A DNA stretch of 26,540 nt from an uncultured Clostridia bacterium (lineage in GTDB: Bacteria > Bacillota > Clostridia > Oscillospirales > Oscillospiraceae): NCBI GenBank assembly GCA_947383645.1, contig CANDEH010000024.1, positions 1 to 26,540 on the forward strand. The letters are read 5' to 3'. The translations under genes were made by a program, and so were the position numbers. Below are positions 1-7,461 of the stretch, in pieces; the stretch's first letter is position 1, and each line of letters begins with the position of its first letter. The notes under the pieces are model-generated. The model saw only the letters and a program-made list of their open reading frames with translations. It made no database searches and was not told the origin of the DNA.

Positions 1-91
1 GCGTGGGAAAAGTACCTCGCCCCGGGGGGCGAAACTCCCCGTCTCCCCCCGCCGCTGGCAGCGGCACACAACATATAAGAACAAATCACAA

Positions 92-121
92 TAGACATCC
101 TCCCCCCACCTGTGCTATACT
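92..121 (+). promoter_or_regulatory. Putative sigma-A promoter of proBA
   Basis: A TAGACA box (92-97) and a TATACT box (116-121) are separated by 18 bp, each one mismatch from consensus. Transcription would start near 128, about 30 bases before the proB start. No T-box or attenuator is visible in the short leader, but the window opens only 91 bases before the -35 box. Confidence 0.55.
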
Positions 122-158
122 GTCCCCGAAACCACCACGGAGAGGAGCAAAAAACACA

Positions 159-929
159 ATGCGCATGGTGATTAAAGTGGGCACCTCCACCCTCACCCAC
201 GGGACGGGAAAATTAAACATCCGCCGGGTGGAGTCCCTGTGTAAGGTGATGAGCGATCTGAAGAACGCCGGACACGAGGTGGTGCTGGTGTCCTCCGGCG
301 CCATCGCCATGGGGGTGGGGAAGCTGAACCTCACCCAGCGGCCCGGCGACATGCCCACCAAGCAGGCCGCTGCCGCCGTGGGGCAGTGCGAGCTGATGTA
401 TATCTACGACAAGCTGTTTTCCGAGTACCATCACACCGTAGCTCAGATTCTCCTCACCGGCTCCGATGTGGAGGACCCACAGCGCCACCGGAACTTCCAG
501 AACACCCTCTTCCGCCTGCTGGAGATGGGGGCCCTGCCGGTGGTCAACGAGAACGACACTGTGGCCACCGCCGAGATCGCCGTGGGGGACAACGACTCCC
601 TGGCCGCTATCGTGGCGGTGAACATCCACGCGGACCTGCTGGTGCTTATGAGCGACATCGAGGGCCTCTACACCGCCGACCCCCATAAGGACCCCGCCGC
701 CGCCCTGATCCCGGAGGTGCGGACCCTGACGCCGGAGATTCTGGACCTGGCCGGCGGGGCGGGCAGCGGCTTCGGCACCGGCGGCATGGTCACCAAGCTG
801 AAGGCTGCCCAGCTGTGTATGGAGGCCGGCTGCGACATGATTATCACCAACGGCACCCGCCCCAAGGACCTCTACCGTATCGCCGACGGCGAGCGCGTGG
901 GCACCCGGTTCTTCGGGCAGGGAAAGTGA
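159..929 (+). CDS. proB: Glutamate 5-kinase, short form without PUA domain
   Basis: Catalyses ATP-dependent phosphorylation of L-glutamate to glutamyl 5-phosphate, the first step of proline synthesis, in the cytoplasm. The 256-residue product carries amino-acid-kinase landmarks: IKVGTSTLT at the N terminus, LVSSGAIAMG, the substrate-binding VVNENDTVA segment, VGDNDSLAA and the nucleotide loop GTGGMVTKL. It stops after the kinase domain, so the C-terminal PUA domain of the roughly 370-residue E. coli-type enzyme is absent; short forms are known. The reading frame is open further upstream, but the ATG at 159 follows GGAGAGGAG at 139-147 and begins exactly at the conserved strand, so it is preferred. 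proA follows 63 bases downstream, presumably in the same transcript. Confidence 0.95.
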   Translation: MRMVIKVGTSTLTHGTGKLNIRRVESLCKVMSDLKNAGHEVVLVSSGAIAMGVGKLNLTQRPGDMPTKQAAAAVGQCELMYIYDKLFSEYHHTVAQILLTGSDVEDPQRHRNFQNTLFRLLEMGALPVVNENDTVATAEIAVGDNDSLAAIVAVNIHADLLVLMSDIEGLYTADPHKDPAAALIPEVRTLTPEILDLAGGAGSGFGTGGMVTKLKAAQLCMEAGCDMIITNGTRPKDLYRIADGERVGTRFFGQGK

Positions 930-992
930 CCAGGGGAGGATACGCCCCCTTGGAAGAATGGCTCTACTATGGAAGGAAATGAGGTTTTGCCT

Positions 993-2234
993 ATGACAAC
1001 CCGAGAACTGCTCCTTGCGGCCAACTCCGCCAAAAGCGCCATGGCCGCCGCCTCCACGGAGGTGAAAAACGCCGCCCTCACGGCCATGGCTGCCGCCCTG
1101 ATCGCCCACACCCCGTCCATCCTGGCCGCCAACGGCGCGGACATGGAGGCCGCCCGGGGCCGCATCTCCGACGTGATGCTGGACCGGCTGGCCCTCACCG
1201 AGGGCCGCATCGCCGGCATGGCGGAGGGCCTGCGGCAGGTGGCGGACCTCCCCGACCCGGTGGGACAGGTGCTGCGTACCGTGGAGCGGCCCAACGGCCT
1301 CACCATCCGGCGCACCGCCGTGCCCATGGGGGTCATCGCCATCATCTACGAGTCCCGGCCCAACGTCACCAGCGACGCCGCCGCCCTGGCTCTGAAGGCG
1401 GGCAGCGCCTGTGTCCTCCGCTGCGGCAAGGAGGCCCACCGCTCCGCCGCCGCCATTGTGGCCGCCCTGAAGGAGGGCATGGCCCAGGCGGGCCTGCCGG
1501 CGGAGGCATTGCAGCTGGTGGAGGACACCACCCGCGCCTCCGCCCAGGAGCTGATGGCCGCCGACGGCCTGGTGGACCTGCTGATCCCCCGGGGCGGGGC
1601 GGGCCTGATCCGCTCCTGCGTGGAGAACGCCACGGTGAACGTCATCGAGACGGGCACCGGCATCTGCCACGTCTACGCGGACGCGGCGGCGGACCTGGAT
1701 ATGGCCCTGAACATCATCGAGAACGCCAAGACCAGCCGCCCCAGCGTCTGCAACGCCGAGGAGGTGCTGCTGGTCCACAGGGACATCGCCGAAACCTTCC
1801 TCCCCCGTCTCCGGGAGCGCCTGACGGCCCACCAGCCCCCGGTGGAGCTGCGCCTCTGCCCCCGCGCCGCCGCCATCATCGAAGGAGTTCCCGCCGGTCC
1901 GGAGGACTTCGACACGGAATTTTTAGACTACATCCTGGCCGTCAAGATCGTGGACAGCCTGGACGAGGCCATCGCCCACATCGCCGCCCACTCCACCCAC
2001 CACAGCGATGCCATCGTCACCAACCATGAGGCTGCCGCCCAGACCTTCCTCCGCGCGGTGGACAGCGCGGCGGTGTACTGGAACGCCTCCACCCGCTTCA
2101 CCGACGGCGGCGAGTTCGGCCTGGGCTGCGAGATGGGCATCTCCACCCAGAAGCTCCACGCCCGCGGCCCCATGGGGCTGGAGGAGCTGTGCACATACAA
2201 GTACCTGGTGGTGGGGACGGGACAGACGAGGTAG
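993..2234 (+). CDS. proA: Glutamate-5-semialdehyde dehydrogenase (gamma-glutamyl phosphate reductase)
   Basis: Reduces glutamyl 5-phosphate with NADPH to glutamate semialdehyde, the second proline step, and normally works in complex with ProB. The 413-residue length matches the family. Visible landmarks are PMGVIAIIYESRPNVT, ALKAGSACVLRCGKEA, the catalytic cysteine at about residue 253 in RPSVCNAEE, and the C-terminal FGLGCEMGISTQKLHARGP segment. An ATG at 969 is also in frame, but it lacks a ribosome site. The ATG at 993 sits behind GGAAGGAAATGAGG and gives the usual N terminus MTTRELLLAAN. Its end abuts an inverted-repeat element that separates it from proC. Confidence 0.95.
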   Translation: MTTRELLLAANSAKSAMAAASTEVKNAALTAMAAALIAHTPSILAANGADMEAARGRISDVMLDRLALTEGRIAGMAEGLRQVADLPDPVGQVLRTVERPNGLTIRRTAVPMGVIAIIYESRPNVTSDAAALALKAGSACVLRCGKEAHRSAAAIVAALKEGMAQAGLPAEALQLVEDTTRASAQELMAADGLVDLLIPRGGAGLIRSCVENATVNVIETGTGICHVYADAAADLDMALNIIENAKTSRPSVCNAEEVLLVHRDIAETFLPRLRERLTAHQPPVELRLCPRAAAIIEGVPAGPEDFDTEFLDYILAVKIVDSLDEAIAHIAAHSTHHSDAIVTNHEAAAQTFLRAVDSAAVYWNASTRFTDGGEFGLGCEMGISTQKLHARGPMGLEELCTYKYLVVGTGQTR

Positions 2235-2238
2235 AGGG

Positions 2239-2426
2239 TGAATGAGGAATTAGGAATGAGGAATTAGGAATTGTGGTGTCCGGCTTTGCCGGACGATTTG
2301 GAATGTATTTTCCTGCGGAAAATTTCTATTCTTTATTCTTATCTTCCCTGTTTCACTCCAAAAATCAAATCCCGTCGCCACAGGCGACACCTCTATTCCT
2401 AATTCCTAACTCCTAATTCCTAATTC
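2239..2426. mobile_element. MITE-like inverted-repeat element with GGAATTA heptamer ends
   Basis: About 188 bp lie between the proA stop and the proC ribosome site. The left end (2239-2272) is a run of GGAATTA-like heptamers, and the right end (2395-2426) is their inverted complement. Inside each end lies a short hairpin with related sequence: GTCCGGCTTTGCCGGAC on the left and GTCGCCACAGGCGAC on the right. The flanks of the two hairpins also match when one is inverted (GGTGTC before, GATTTG after). No coding potential. The symmetric structure suggests a non-autonomous transposable or otherwise mobile repeat. A related copy lies at 14791-14903. Confidence 0.7.
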
Positions 2427-2449
2427 AAAAAACCGGAGGTTTAAAGACC

Positions 2450-3253
2450 ATGCCCACCTACGAATTTGGCTTCATCGGAACCGGGAACATGGGCGGCACC
2501 CTGGCGCAGGCCCTGTGCCGGACTGTTTCTCCTGCCCGGGTCCTGCTCTCTAATCGTACTGCCAGCAAGGCGGAGGCGCTGGCCGTTCGGCTGGGCTGCG
2601 ATGTGGGAACCAATGAGGATGTGGCCCGGCAGTGCCGCTATGTCCTCTTGGGCGTCAAGCCGCAGATGATGGCGGGGACGCTGGAGCCGCTGCGGGACAC
2701 TCTGGCCCGGCGGGAGGACCGGTTTGTGCTGGTCACCATAGCCGCCGGGCTCACCATGGAGCGGCTGTCCGCTTTGGCCGGGGGGGAGTATCCGGTGATC
2801 CGCATCATGCCCAACACCCCCTGCGCCGTGGGGGCCGGGGTGGTGCTCTATGACGCTAACGACCTGGTGACGGCGGAGGATCTGGAGCGGTTCACCGCTG
2901 CCTTTGCTGCCGCCGGCGTGCTGGACCGGCTGGAGGAGCGGCTCATCGACGCGGGCAGCGCGGTGTCCGGCTGCGGACCGGCCTTTGTCTGCCAGATCAT
3001 GGAGGCCCTGGCCGACGGCGGCGTGGCCTGCGGCCTGCCCCGGCAGAAGGCCCTGCTCTACGCCGCCCAGATGGTCCATGGCACCGCCAAGCTGCTCCTG
3101 GAGACCGGGGACCACCCCGGCGTGCTGAAGGACGCGGTGTGCAGCCCCGGCGGCTCCACCATCGCCGGCGTCCGGGCCCTGGAGCAGGCGGGGGTCCGGG
3201 GCGCGGTGATGGATGCAGTCATCGCCGCAGTAGAGCGCACCAGGGAGCTGTAA
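2450..3253 (+). CDS. proC: Pyrroline-5-carboxylate reductase
   Basis: Performs the last step of proline synthesis, NAD(P)H reduction of 1-pyrroline-5-carboxylate to L-proline. The 267-residue product has the N-terminal Rossmann motif GFIGTGNMG (residues 7-15), the IRIMPNTPCAVGAG segment typical of the family and the C-terminal signature region AVSGCGPAFV through SPGGSTIAG. The ATG is preceded by CCGGAGG at 2433-2439, just outside the inverted-repeat element, so insertion has left translation intact. With proB and proA it completes the glutamate-to-proline pathway. Whether proC is co-transcribed depends on whether RNA polymerase passes the element. Confidence 0.96.
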   Translation: MPTYEFGFIGTGNMGGTLAQALCRTVSPARVLLSNRTASKAEALAVRLGCDVGTNEDVARQCRYVLLGVKPQMMAGTLEPLRDTLARREDRFVLVTIAAGLTMERLSALAGGEYPVIRIMPNTPCAVGAGVVLYDANDLVTAEDLERFTAAFAAAGVLDRLEERLIDAGSAVSGCGPAFVCQIMEALADGGVACGLPRQKALLYAAQMVHGTAKLLLETGDHPGVLKDAVCSPGGSTIAGVRALEQAGVRGAVMDAVIAAVERTREL

Positions 3254-3306
3254 GGTTCCCTTTATCCCGCGCAATGCGGGTACTTGATTACAAGGAGTGA
3301 TTTTCC

Positions 3307-3951
3307 ATGCGTGTGAAAGTTCCCCTCTACGCCGTGCAGAGCTTTTTCTGCACCCTTGCCGTCTGCATCCCGCTGATGTTCCTTGTCCCGGGCCTGGTCC
3401 GCGCCTACGCGGAGCGGGTTGCCTATCCCGCCTATCTGGAGACCGCGGATATTGGCCCGAACAGTGTGGGCTCCGCGCCCCAGGATGACACGCCCCGGCC
3501 CACCTCCCTGGCGGAGCTCCGGCAGCAGGACCGCTTCGCCCCCATCGTCCTCCACTACAAGGCCGCGGAGCGCGTGGGCGGCCGGCAGTATTACATCCTG
3601 ACCCTGCCCAGCGGAGAGACGGTGATCGGCCACATGGTGAGCAGTACAGACATCACCCCGGCGGGGAGTACCGAGAGCGGCGAACCGCTGTACCAGCTCC
3701 CCATCTCCCGCTGGGAGGAGGTGGAGGTGCCGGCGGGGGAGAGCGGCTTCGTCCAGGGGAGCTACGACGACGCCACCCACTACATCGAGTGCGTGGGGGA
3801 GGTCACCCTGACCGTAGGGGACCTGATGGAGCAGAACCCGGTCTACCGGTTCTTCCACGGGGTCTGGGGGTTCCTTTTTATCGGGCTGTACATCCTCTTC
3901 TGCCTCTGCTTCCGCCGCCGGGCCATTGCCAAGCAGGCGGCCAGGCAGTAA
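3307..3951 (+). CDS. Hypothetical membrane protein with two terminal TM segments
   Basis: I do not recognise a family. The 214-residue product has a hydrophobic segment at about residues 11-30 and a second at about 186-204 (FLFIGLYILFCLCF), followed by a basic tail RRRAIAKQ. The roughly 150-residue middle is soluble and rich in beta-type strands and acidic residues, and would sit on one side of the membrane, probably outside by the positive-inside rule. An AGGAG site stands 10-15 bases before the ATG. It follows proC by 53 bases and precedes the MmcQ/YjbR gene by 13, so the three may share a transcript, but nothing ties it to proline metabolism. Confidence 0.75.
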   Translation: MRVKVPLYAVQSFFCTLAVCIPLMFLVPGLVRAYAERVAYPAYLETADIGPNSVGSAPQDDTPRPTSLAELRQQDRFAPIVLHYKAAERVGGRQYYILTLPSGETVIGHMVSSTDITPAGSTESGEPLYQLPISRWEEVEVPAGESGFVQGSYDDATHYIECVGEVTLTVGDLMEQNPVYRFFHGVWGFLFIGLYILFCLCFRRRAIAKQAARQ

Positions 3952-3964
3952 CGGGGGGCGTACT

Positions 3965-4327
3965 ATGGACAGAGAGGCCCTTCTCGCCTGCGCCCGGGAG
4001 CAGCTCTCGGCGGAGCCGGAGTACCTCTGGGCCAGTTCCCCAACCTATTGCGTCCTGCGCCACGAGAATAACCGCAAGTGGTTTGCCGCTGTTATGGATG
4101 TGCCCCGCGCCGTGTTGGGTCTGGCTGGAGAGGGGCGTGTGGATATTCTCAATGTCAAATGCGACCCGCTTATGACCGGCTCCCTGCTGGAGCGGGAGGG
4201 AATTTTTCCCGCCTACCACATGAACAAGTCCCGCTGGGTCTCCCTCCTGCTGGACGGATCCCTTCCCGACGAGGAGATTGTGGGGCTGCTGATGATTAGC
4301 TACGACCTGACCAGAGGAAAAGTGTAG
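3965..4327 (+). CDS. MmcQ/YjbR family protein
   Basis: A 120-residue small protein of the MmcQ/YjbR (DUF419) family, a cysteine-desulfurase-like double-wing DNA-binding fold of unsettled function. The conserved core is clear: LNVKCDP near the middle and FPAYHMNKSRWVSLLLDG, matching the family pattern of a CDP turn followed by PGYHMNKxHW. The ATG at 3965 follows a GGGGGG stretch; an upstream in-frame ATG at 3926 would overlap the preceding gene and has no better ribosome site. A strong hairpin terminator follows 100 bases downstream. Confidence 0.85.
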   Translation: MDREALLACAREQLSAEPEYLWASSPTYCVLRHENNRKWFAAVMDVPRAVLGLAGEGRVDILNVKCDPLMTGSLLEREGIFPAYHMNKSRWVSLLLDGSLPDEEIVGLLMISYDLTRGKV

Positions 4328-4426
4328 CAAAAGGAGGCCGGCGTCTGCCGGCAGACGGATCAGTCAGCGGAGGGTACCGGCGGTGAGGAGGATGGTGAAG
4401 GAATCCAAGAGCGTTTTTGACACGCT

Positions 4427-4458
4427 AAAGCGCCTGTTCCTTTTGGAACAGGCGCTTT
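4427..4458 (+). terminator. Rho-independent terminator, possibly bidirectional
   Basis: A perfect 14-bp stem (AAAGCGCCTGTTCC with its complement) and a TTTT loop are followed by CTTTT. It lies between the MmcQ/YjbR gene and the converging GntR gene and could end both transcripts, although the T-tract is better on the plus strand. Confidence 0.85.
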
Positions 4459-4501
4459 CTTTTGGGGTTCCCTTGCCGAGACAGCTGTAACGGCGGCTCT
4501 G

Positions 4502-5215
4502 TCAGGGCTTGCCGCGGGTGACGACAAATTTGAATTTGTCCGCGCGGAAACACTCGTAGGCGTAGATCAGAGGGGTGCCGTAGATGTCCGTTACGGTGGC
4601 CTGGAGCACCAGAACCGGGGTGCCCACAGGGATGTTCAGCGTCTCGGCGATCTTCTCGTCGGCACACTGGGGGATGATCTCCGTGGTGCTCACGCCAATC
4701 TTGATGTCACAGGTGTTCTCCACATAGCGATAGATGGACATCTCCGTCTCATTGAGTCCCAGGAAGGCCGCTGCCAGAGCCGGGGCGAAGTGGTCCTTGG
4801 TCAGGACCACGGGGACGCCGTCCGCCGTGCGCACGCGGACACAGACGGGAACGTCAATGCCCTCATCCACCATCAGCGCCTCGGACACGGCCTGGTCAGC
4901 CTTGACGATCTGCTTTTCGAAGTAGGAGACCCCGGGCTCGTAGCCGCTGCACCGGATCATGTCGGTGACGGAGGAGTTTACATTCAGCGTGTCGGCAATG
5001 TGGTCGCTGCTGCACGCCACGAAGGTTCCCTTTCCCCGCACAGACAGGATGATCCCCTCGGACTTCAGGGCGTTCAGGCCTTCCCGCAGGGACAGACGGC
5101 CCACCTCCAGGTACTCCGAGAGCTCCTTCTCTGTGGGCAGCTGATCCCCCGATTTCAGATGGTTGTTTTTGATGTACTCCAAAATTCCCGCTTTTACATT
5201 TTCATAAGCCAGCAT
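4502..5215 (-). CDS. GntR family transcriptional regulator (HutC/UTRA type)
   Basis: A 237-residue DNA-binding regulator. Residues 1-70 form the GntR winged helix (ILEYIKNNHLKSGDQLPTEKEL, LSLREGLNALKSEGI, then the wing VRGKGTFV). About residues 85-235 form a UTRA-type effector domain (VRVRTADGVPVVL, LQATVTDIYGTPLIYAYECFRADKF). HutC-type members usually bind a sugar, sugar phosphate or amino-acid-related ligand and repress a neighbouring catabolic operon. Here it stands alone beside a long gene-poor region. The start at 5215 is chosen because GGAGGG stands 7 bases upstream; an ATG eight codons earlier has no ribosome site. nagA lies 2.2 kb away and HutC-type regulators often sense amino-sugar phosphates, but this link is speculation. 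Confidence 0.9.
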   Translation of the reverse strand: MLAYENVKAGILEYIKNNHLKSGDQLPTEKELSEYLEVGRLSLREGLNALKSEGIILSVRGKGTFVACSSDHIADTLNVNSSVTDMIRCSGYEPGVSYFEKQIVKADQAVSEALMVDEGIDVPVCVRVRTADGVPVVLTKDHFAPALAAAFLGLNETEMSIYRYVENTCDIKIGVSTTEIIPQCADEKIAETLNIPVGTPVLVLQATVTDIYGTPLIYAYECFRADKFKFVVTRGKP

Positions 5216-6838
5216 AAGTCGTCCCTCCAATTTCCACATACGTCGCTCTCCCCGGCGCCGCTGGCCGTCCTTCCGGCTGCCGGGTGGTCGCAGCCGCCTG
5301 CGGGCGGTCTGCGCCGTGTTTCATCCGCACTCTTTTGGAGCTGGACAGGCCGCGCCCTCTGCCGGACAGGCCAGCGGCTTGCCGCTGCTGCCCGGTTGAC
5401 GCGCCCGCTGCGCCTGATCGGTCGGTGTGGGCTGGAGCCCCTCCGCCGGCGCTTCGCATCTTGTCAGTTTCCCGGTTGAGGTCTCCCCCTTCTCAGGGAA
5501 CGGTAGGGGAGAGAGTGGTCAAGAATTTGCTATTGTTCCTTCAGAAAATTGCAGAGTACCCTTCCGGAAACACATACATAATATAGCATATTCACCCTAT
5601 TTGCAATACCACAATGCAACTTTAATGGAGAGAAAAGCGATATATCATATAATTTATTTTAGATATCATAACTTTTTAGCAAACAATATATCTAATTGTA
5701 ATTTGATAATAATTTACCTGTATGAATTATCACATTTGGCAGGGTTTTTTAAACCGGATTCAAAAAAATCTGAGAAATGCCTTGCGGCAGTAGGGATTGC
5801 GGGTTTCGACAGAAAGCGACATTCAGGGGCAATTTTTCAATTATGTTACTTTAAAACAAAAAATGGCCATTTATTTTTAGAAAATACGGTGCATATTGTG
5901 ATATTAAAGGGGAAATTGACATGCATTTGGGTTTCCTATATAAATTATTAATCTGCTGAAAACAGTAAGGTACTGACGGCGGGAAATTTGAGGAACAAAT
6001 AAAAATTTGCGCAGAAAAAGGAAAATTTTCCCTTCTGCCTCGGGGGCAAAACCTTTTGCTGCAAAACGAGCGGGGGAGAGGTATTTTCAATTGCCTGGAA
6101 TGCAGACGGAAAAAGAAGGTATCCACTACAGAGTTGGGCCGAATTTTTCCAACGGGGATGTGGTTTCAGGTGGGGTTTGACATGCATTTTTGTGTGCCTT
6201 GTGTTAAAAACTCGCTAAGAATATAGAAGGCGCAGGGAGCGGGTTTGCCGGCGGGAGGCGGCCTCTGCGTTTTGCAGATTTGGCAGGGGGCGACAAGAGA
6301 GCAGCTGTACTTTTTTCACCCGCGGCGGGGGAGAGGGACGGAGAGCTTTGCGGCATAATATGGAAGCTGAAAAGCTGTCGGCAACAGACCAAACTGCATC
6401 TGCTGACGGGGATAATCGATTGGCAGAGATTGAGGCAATACCGCCCGGACCATCAGGGAGGGGGGTGACTGTAGAAGTGTCAATAGGGGCAGCGTTCCGC
6501 GCAGGGCGTTTCTTCCAGAGGTATGCCAGGTCCTGGACAGTTCGTCTGCCATTTGCGCGGCGAATGCCCAAATACTGCACACCTGAGGAAAAAGCCAGGG
6601 CGGTCAAGTCGGCACAGATGCAGGAAGGCATCCGAATAAAGAATCAGAAGAAGTCAAGGAGGGAGAGAGCGGCTGTGCCATCGAGGGATGCCTGCGATAG
6701 TGGGATCTTCGGGACTGCGTCTGAGCGGCTATCCCCAATTTTTGTATGTCTAACAGGGAGCAGTGCAAACTGCTGTCCGGTTTTTGGGACTTTTCTTGGC
6801 GTATGATGGGACCATCAAGAGAAGGAGGTCATGGCAAA
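5216..6838. other. Gene-poor 1.6-kb region with an AT-rich island
   Basis: I find no gene I can support here. The first 300 bases are GC-rich, with open frames of skewed composition and no ribosome sites. From about 5520 to 6220 the base composition drops sharply to AT-rich, unlike any neighbouring chromosomal stretch. This part holds a near-consensus promoter (5916-5944), a second copy of its TTGACATGCATTT core (6177-6189), and small hairpins such as GGAAAATTTTCC and GCAAAACCTTTTGC. From 6240 to 6800 frames are open on both strands, but their products resemble no family I know. The composition suggests acquired or regulatory DNA, or an unannotated RNA. Confidence 0.5.
5916..5944 (+). promoter_or_regulatory. 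Near-consensus sigma-A promoter without an obvious gene
   Basis: TTGACA (5916-5921), a 17-bp spacer and TATAAA (5939-5944) form one of the best promoters in the window. It points right, with a predicted start near 5951, but no supported coding sequence follows for nearly 900 bases. It may drive a small RNA or the WG-repeat-like gene at 6839. Confidence 0.55.
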
Positions 6839-7126
6839 ATGGAGTTTGTACAGCTGACGGAGTCCCTGGTACACAGTGTGGGCGGGGAGAAGCGCACCTT
6901 CTTCATCGGCCATCAGAATGGACGCTATGGCGTAGTCGCCGCAGGCAGCTGGGAGACGGTGATCCCCTTTCGCTTCCGGCGTATCGCCGTCCAGCGGGAC
7001 GGCAGTCTGGCCGCCTTTCAGGGGAAGCGCCGCGCCGTCTACCGTCTGGTGGAGACAGAGGGGGGCGTGGAGGCCCGGCGGGCTGACCGCCGCAGTGTCC
7101 GCCGTCCCATCAGCCTGCCTGCGTAA
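6839..7126 (+). CDS. Hypothetical small protein with a WG-repeat-like segment
   Basis: A 95-residue protein. Residues about 25-70 (NGRYGVVAAGSWETVIPFRF followed by an RRIAVQ strand and FQGKRRAVYRL) resemble one to one-and-a-half WG/KWG repeats, in which a G-Y/W-G turn is followed by a VIP-Y-I strand. The C terminus is strongly basic (ARRADRRSVRRP). The start at 6839 is fixed by GAAGGAGGT about 10 bases upstream; an ATG at 6831 is out of frame and closes after eight codons. WG-repeat proteins have no single known function, and one repeat would not form a full propeller, so function is open. Confidence 0.65.
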   Translation: MEFVQLTESLVHSVGGEKRTFFIGHQNGRYGVVAAGSWETVIPFRFRRIAVQRDGSLAAFQGKRRAVYRLVETEGGVEARRADRRSVRRPISLPA

Positions 7127-7168
7127 GGGGAACGGATTAGGGCATTTTTTCCGCGGGGGAAGCGGTCT

Positions 7169-7200
7169 GGCGGGAACGCGGGCCGTTTTCCCCGCCTTTA
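7169..7200 (+). terminator. Possible weak terminator
   Basis: GGCGGG and CCCGCC arms enclose a long loop and are followed by TTTAT, 43 bases after the stop of the WG-repeat-like gene. The stem is only 6-8 bp. Confidence 0.35.
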
Positions 7201-7249
7201 TCTGCGGCAGAAAAAAATACAGCACAAAAGCGGCTGCTTCCATGCTATA

Positions 7250-7415
7250 ATGGGTCTGTTGACGAGGTCGTCTGCCGGCGTCTGGTTTGCTGATTTTCCG
7301 CCATTTTGCCTCGAAATCCTCGGGAATACATCCAGTATTCCCTGCGGTTTTTCAACAAACTGACGAAAAATCTTCTGCGCCATCCATTCGGCGGCAATTT
7401 TGTCAACAGACCCAT
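7250..7415. mobile_element. 166-bp MITE-like element with 14-bp perfect terminal inverted repeats
   Basis: ATGGGTCTGTTGAC at 7250-7263 is repeated inverted without mismatch at 7402-7415. The interior has no supported gene. Open frames run through on both strands, but they look like by-products. If the repeat begins at GGGTC, both flanks carry AT, which could be a 2-bp target duplication. The element lies in the nagA leader and places TATAAT at its left boundary (7246-7251), so it may influence nagA transcription. Confidence 0.6.
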
Positions 7416-7428
7416 ACTGGGACAAATC

Positions 7429-7448
7429 GCCGGCAGAGGACTGCCGGC
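7429..7448 (+). promoter_or_regulatory. Hairpin abutting the nagA ribosome site
   Basis: GCCGGCAG, loop AGGA, then CTGCCGGC form a perfect 8-bp stem that ends directly against the AGGAGGTG site at 7449-7456. In the mRNA it would sit next to the initiating ribosome and could limit or tune nagA translation. Confidence 0.45.
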
Positions 7449-7461
7449 AGGAGGTGACTCC

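Noticed and set aside
213..1832. A 539-codon open frame on the minus strand opposite proB and proA
   Set aside because: It mirrors two clear genes, has Gly/His/Val-rich low-complexity sequence and no ribosome site; it is a by-product of high GC.
4342..4357. Perfect 16-base palindrome CGTCTGCCGGCAGACG after the MmcQ/YjbR gene
   Set aside because: No second copy as an operator or nearby promoter; it may be a minor hairpin before the real terminator.
4392..4490. A 32-codon ORF with GAGGAGG ahead, running through the terminator hairpin
   Set aside because: Its middle is the terminator stem itself, so the frame is probably accidental.
5427..5951. A 174-codon frame entering the AT-rich island
   Set aside because: No ribosome site, abrupt change of composition within it and no recognisable protein pattern.
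5790..6150. tmRNA-like start GGGTTTCGACAG in the AT-rich island
   Set aside because: No tag reading frame, no matching 3' acceptor half and no CCA end within the expected distance.
6215..6806. Open frames on both strands (152 and 138 codons) before the WG-repeat-like gene
   Set aside because: Neither shows a ribosome site, domain pattern or plausible composition; kept only as a gene-poor region.
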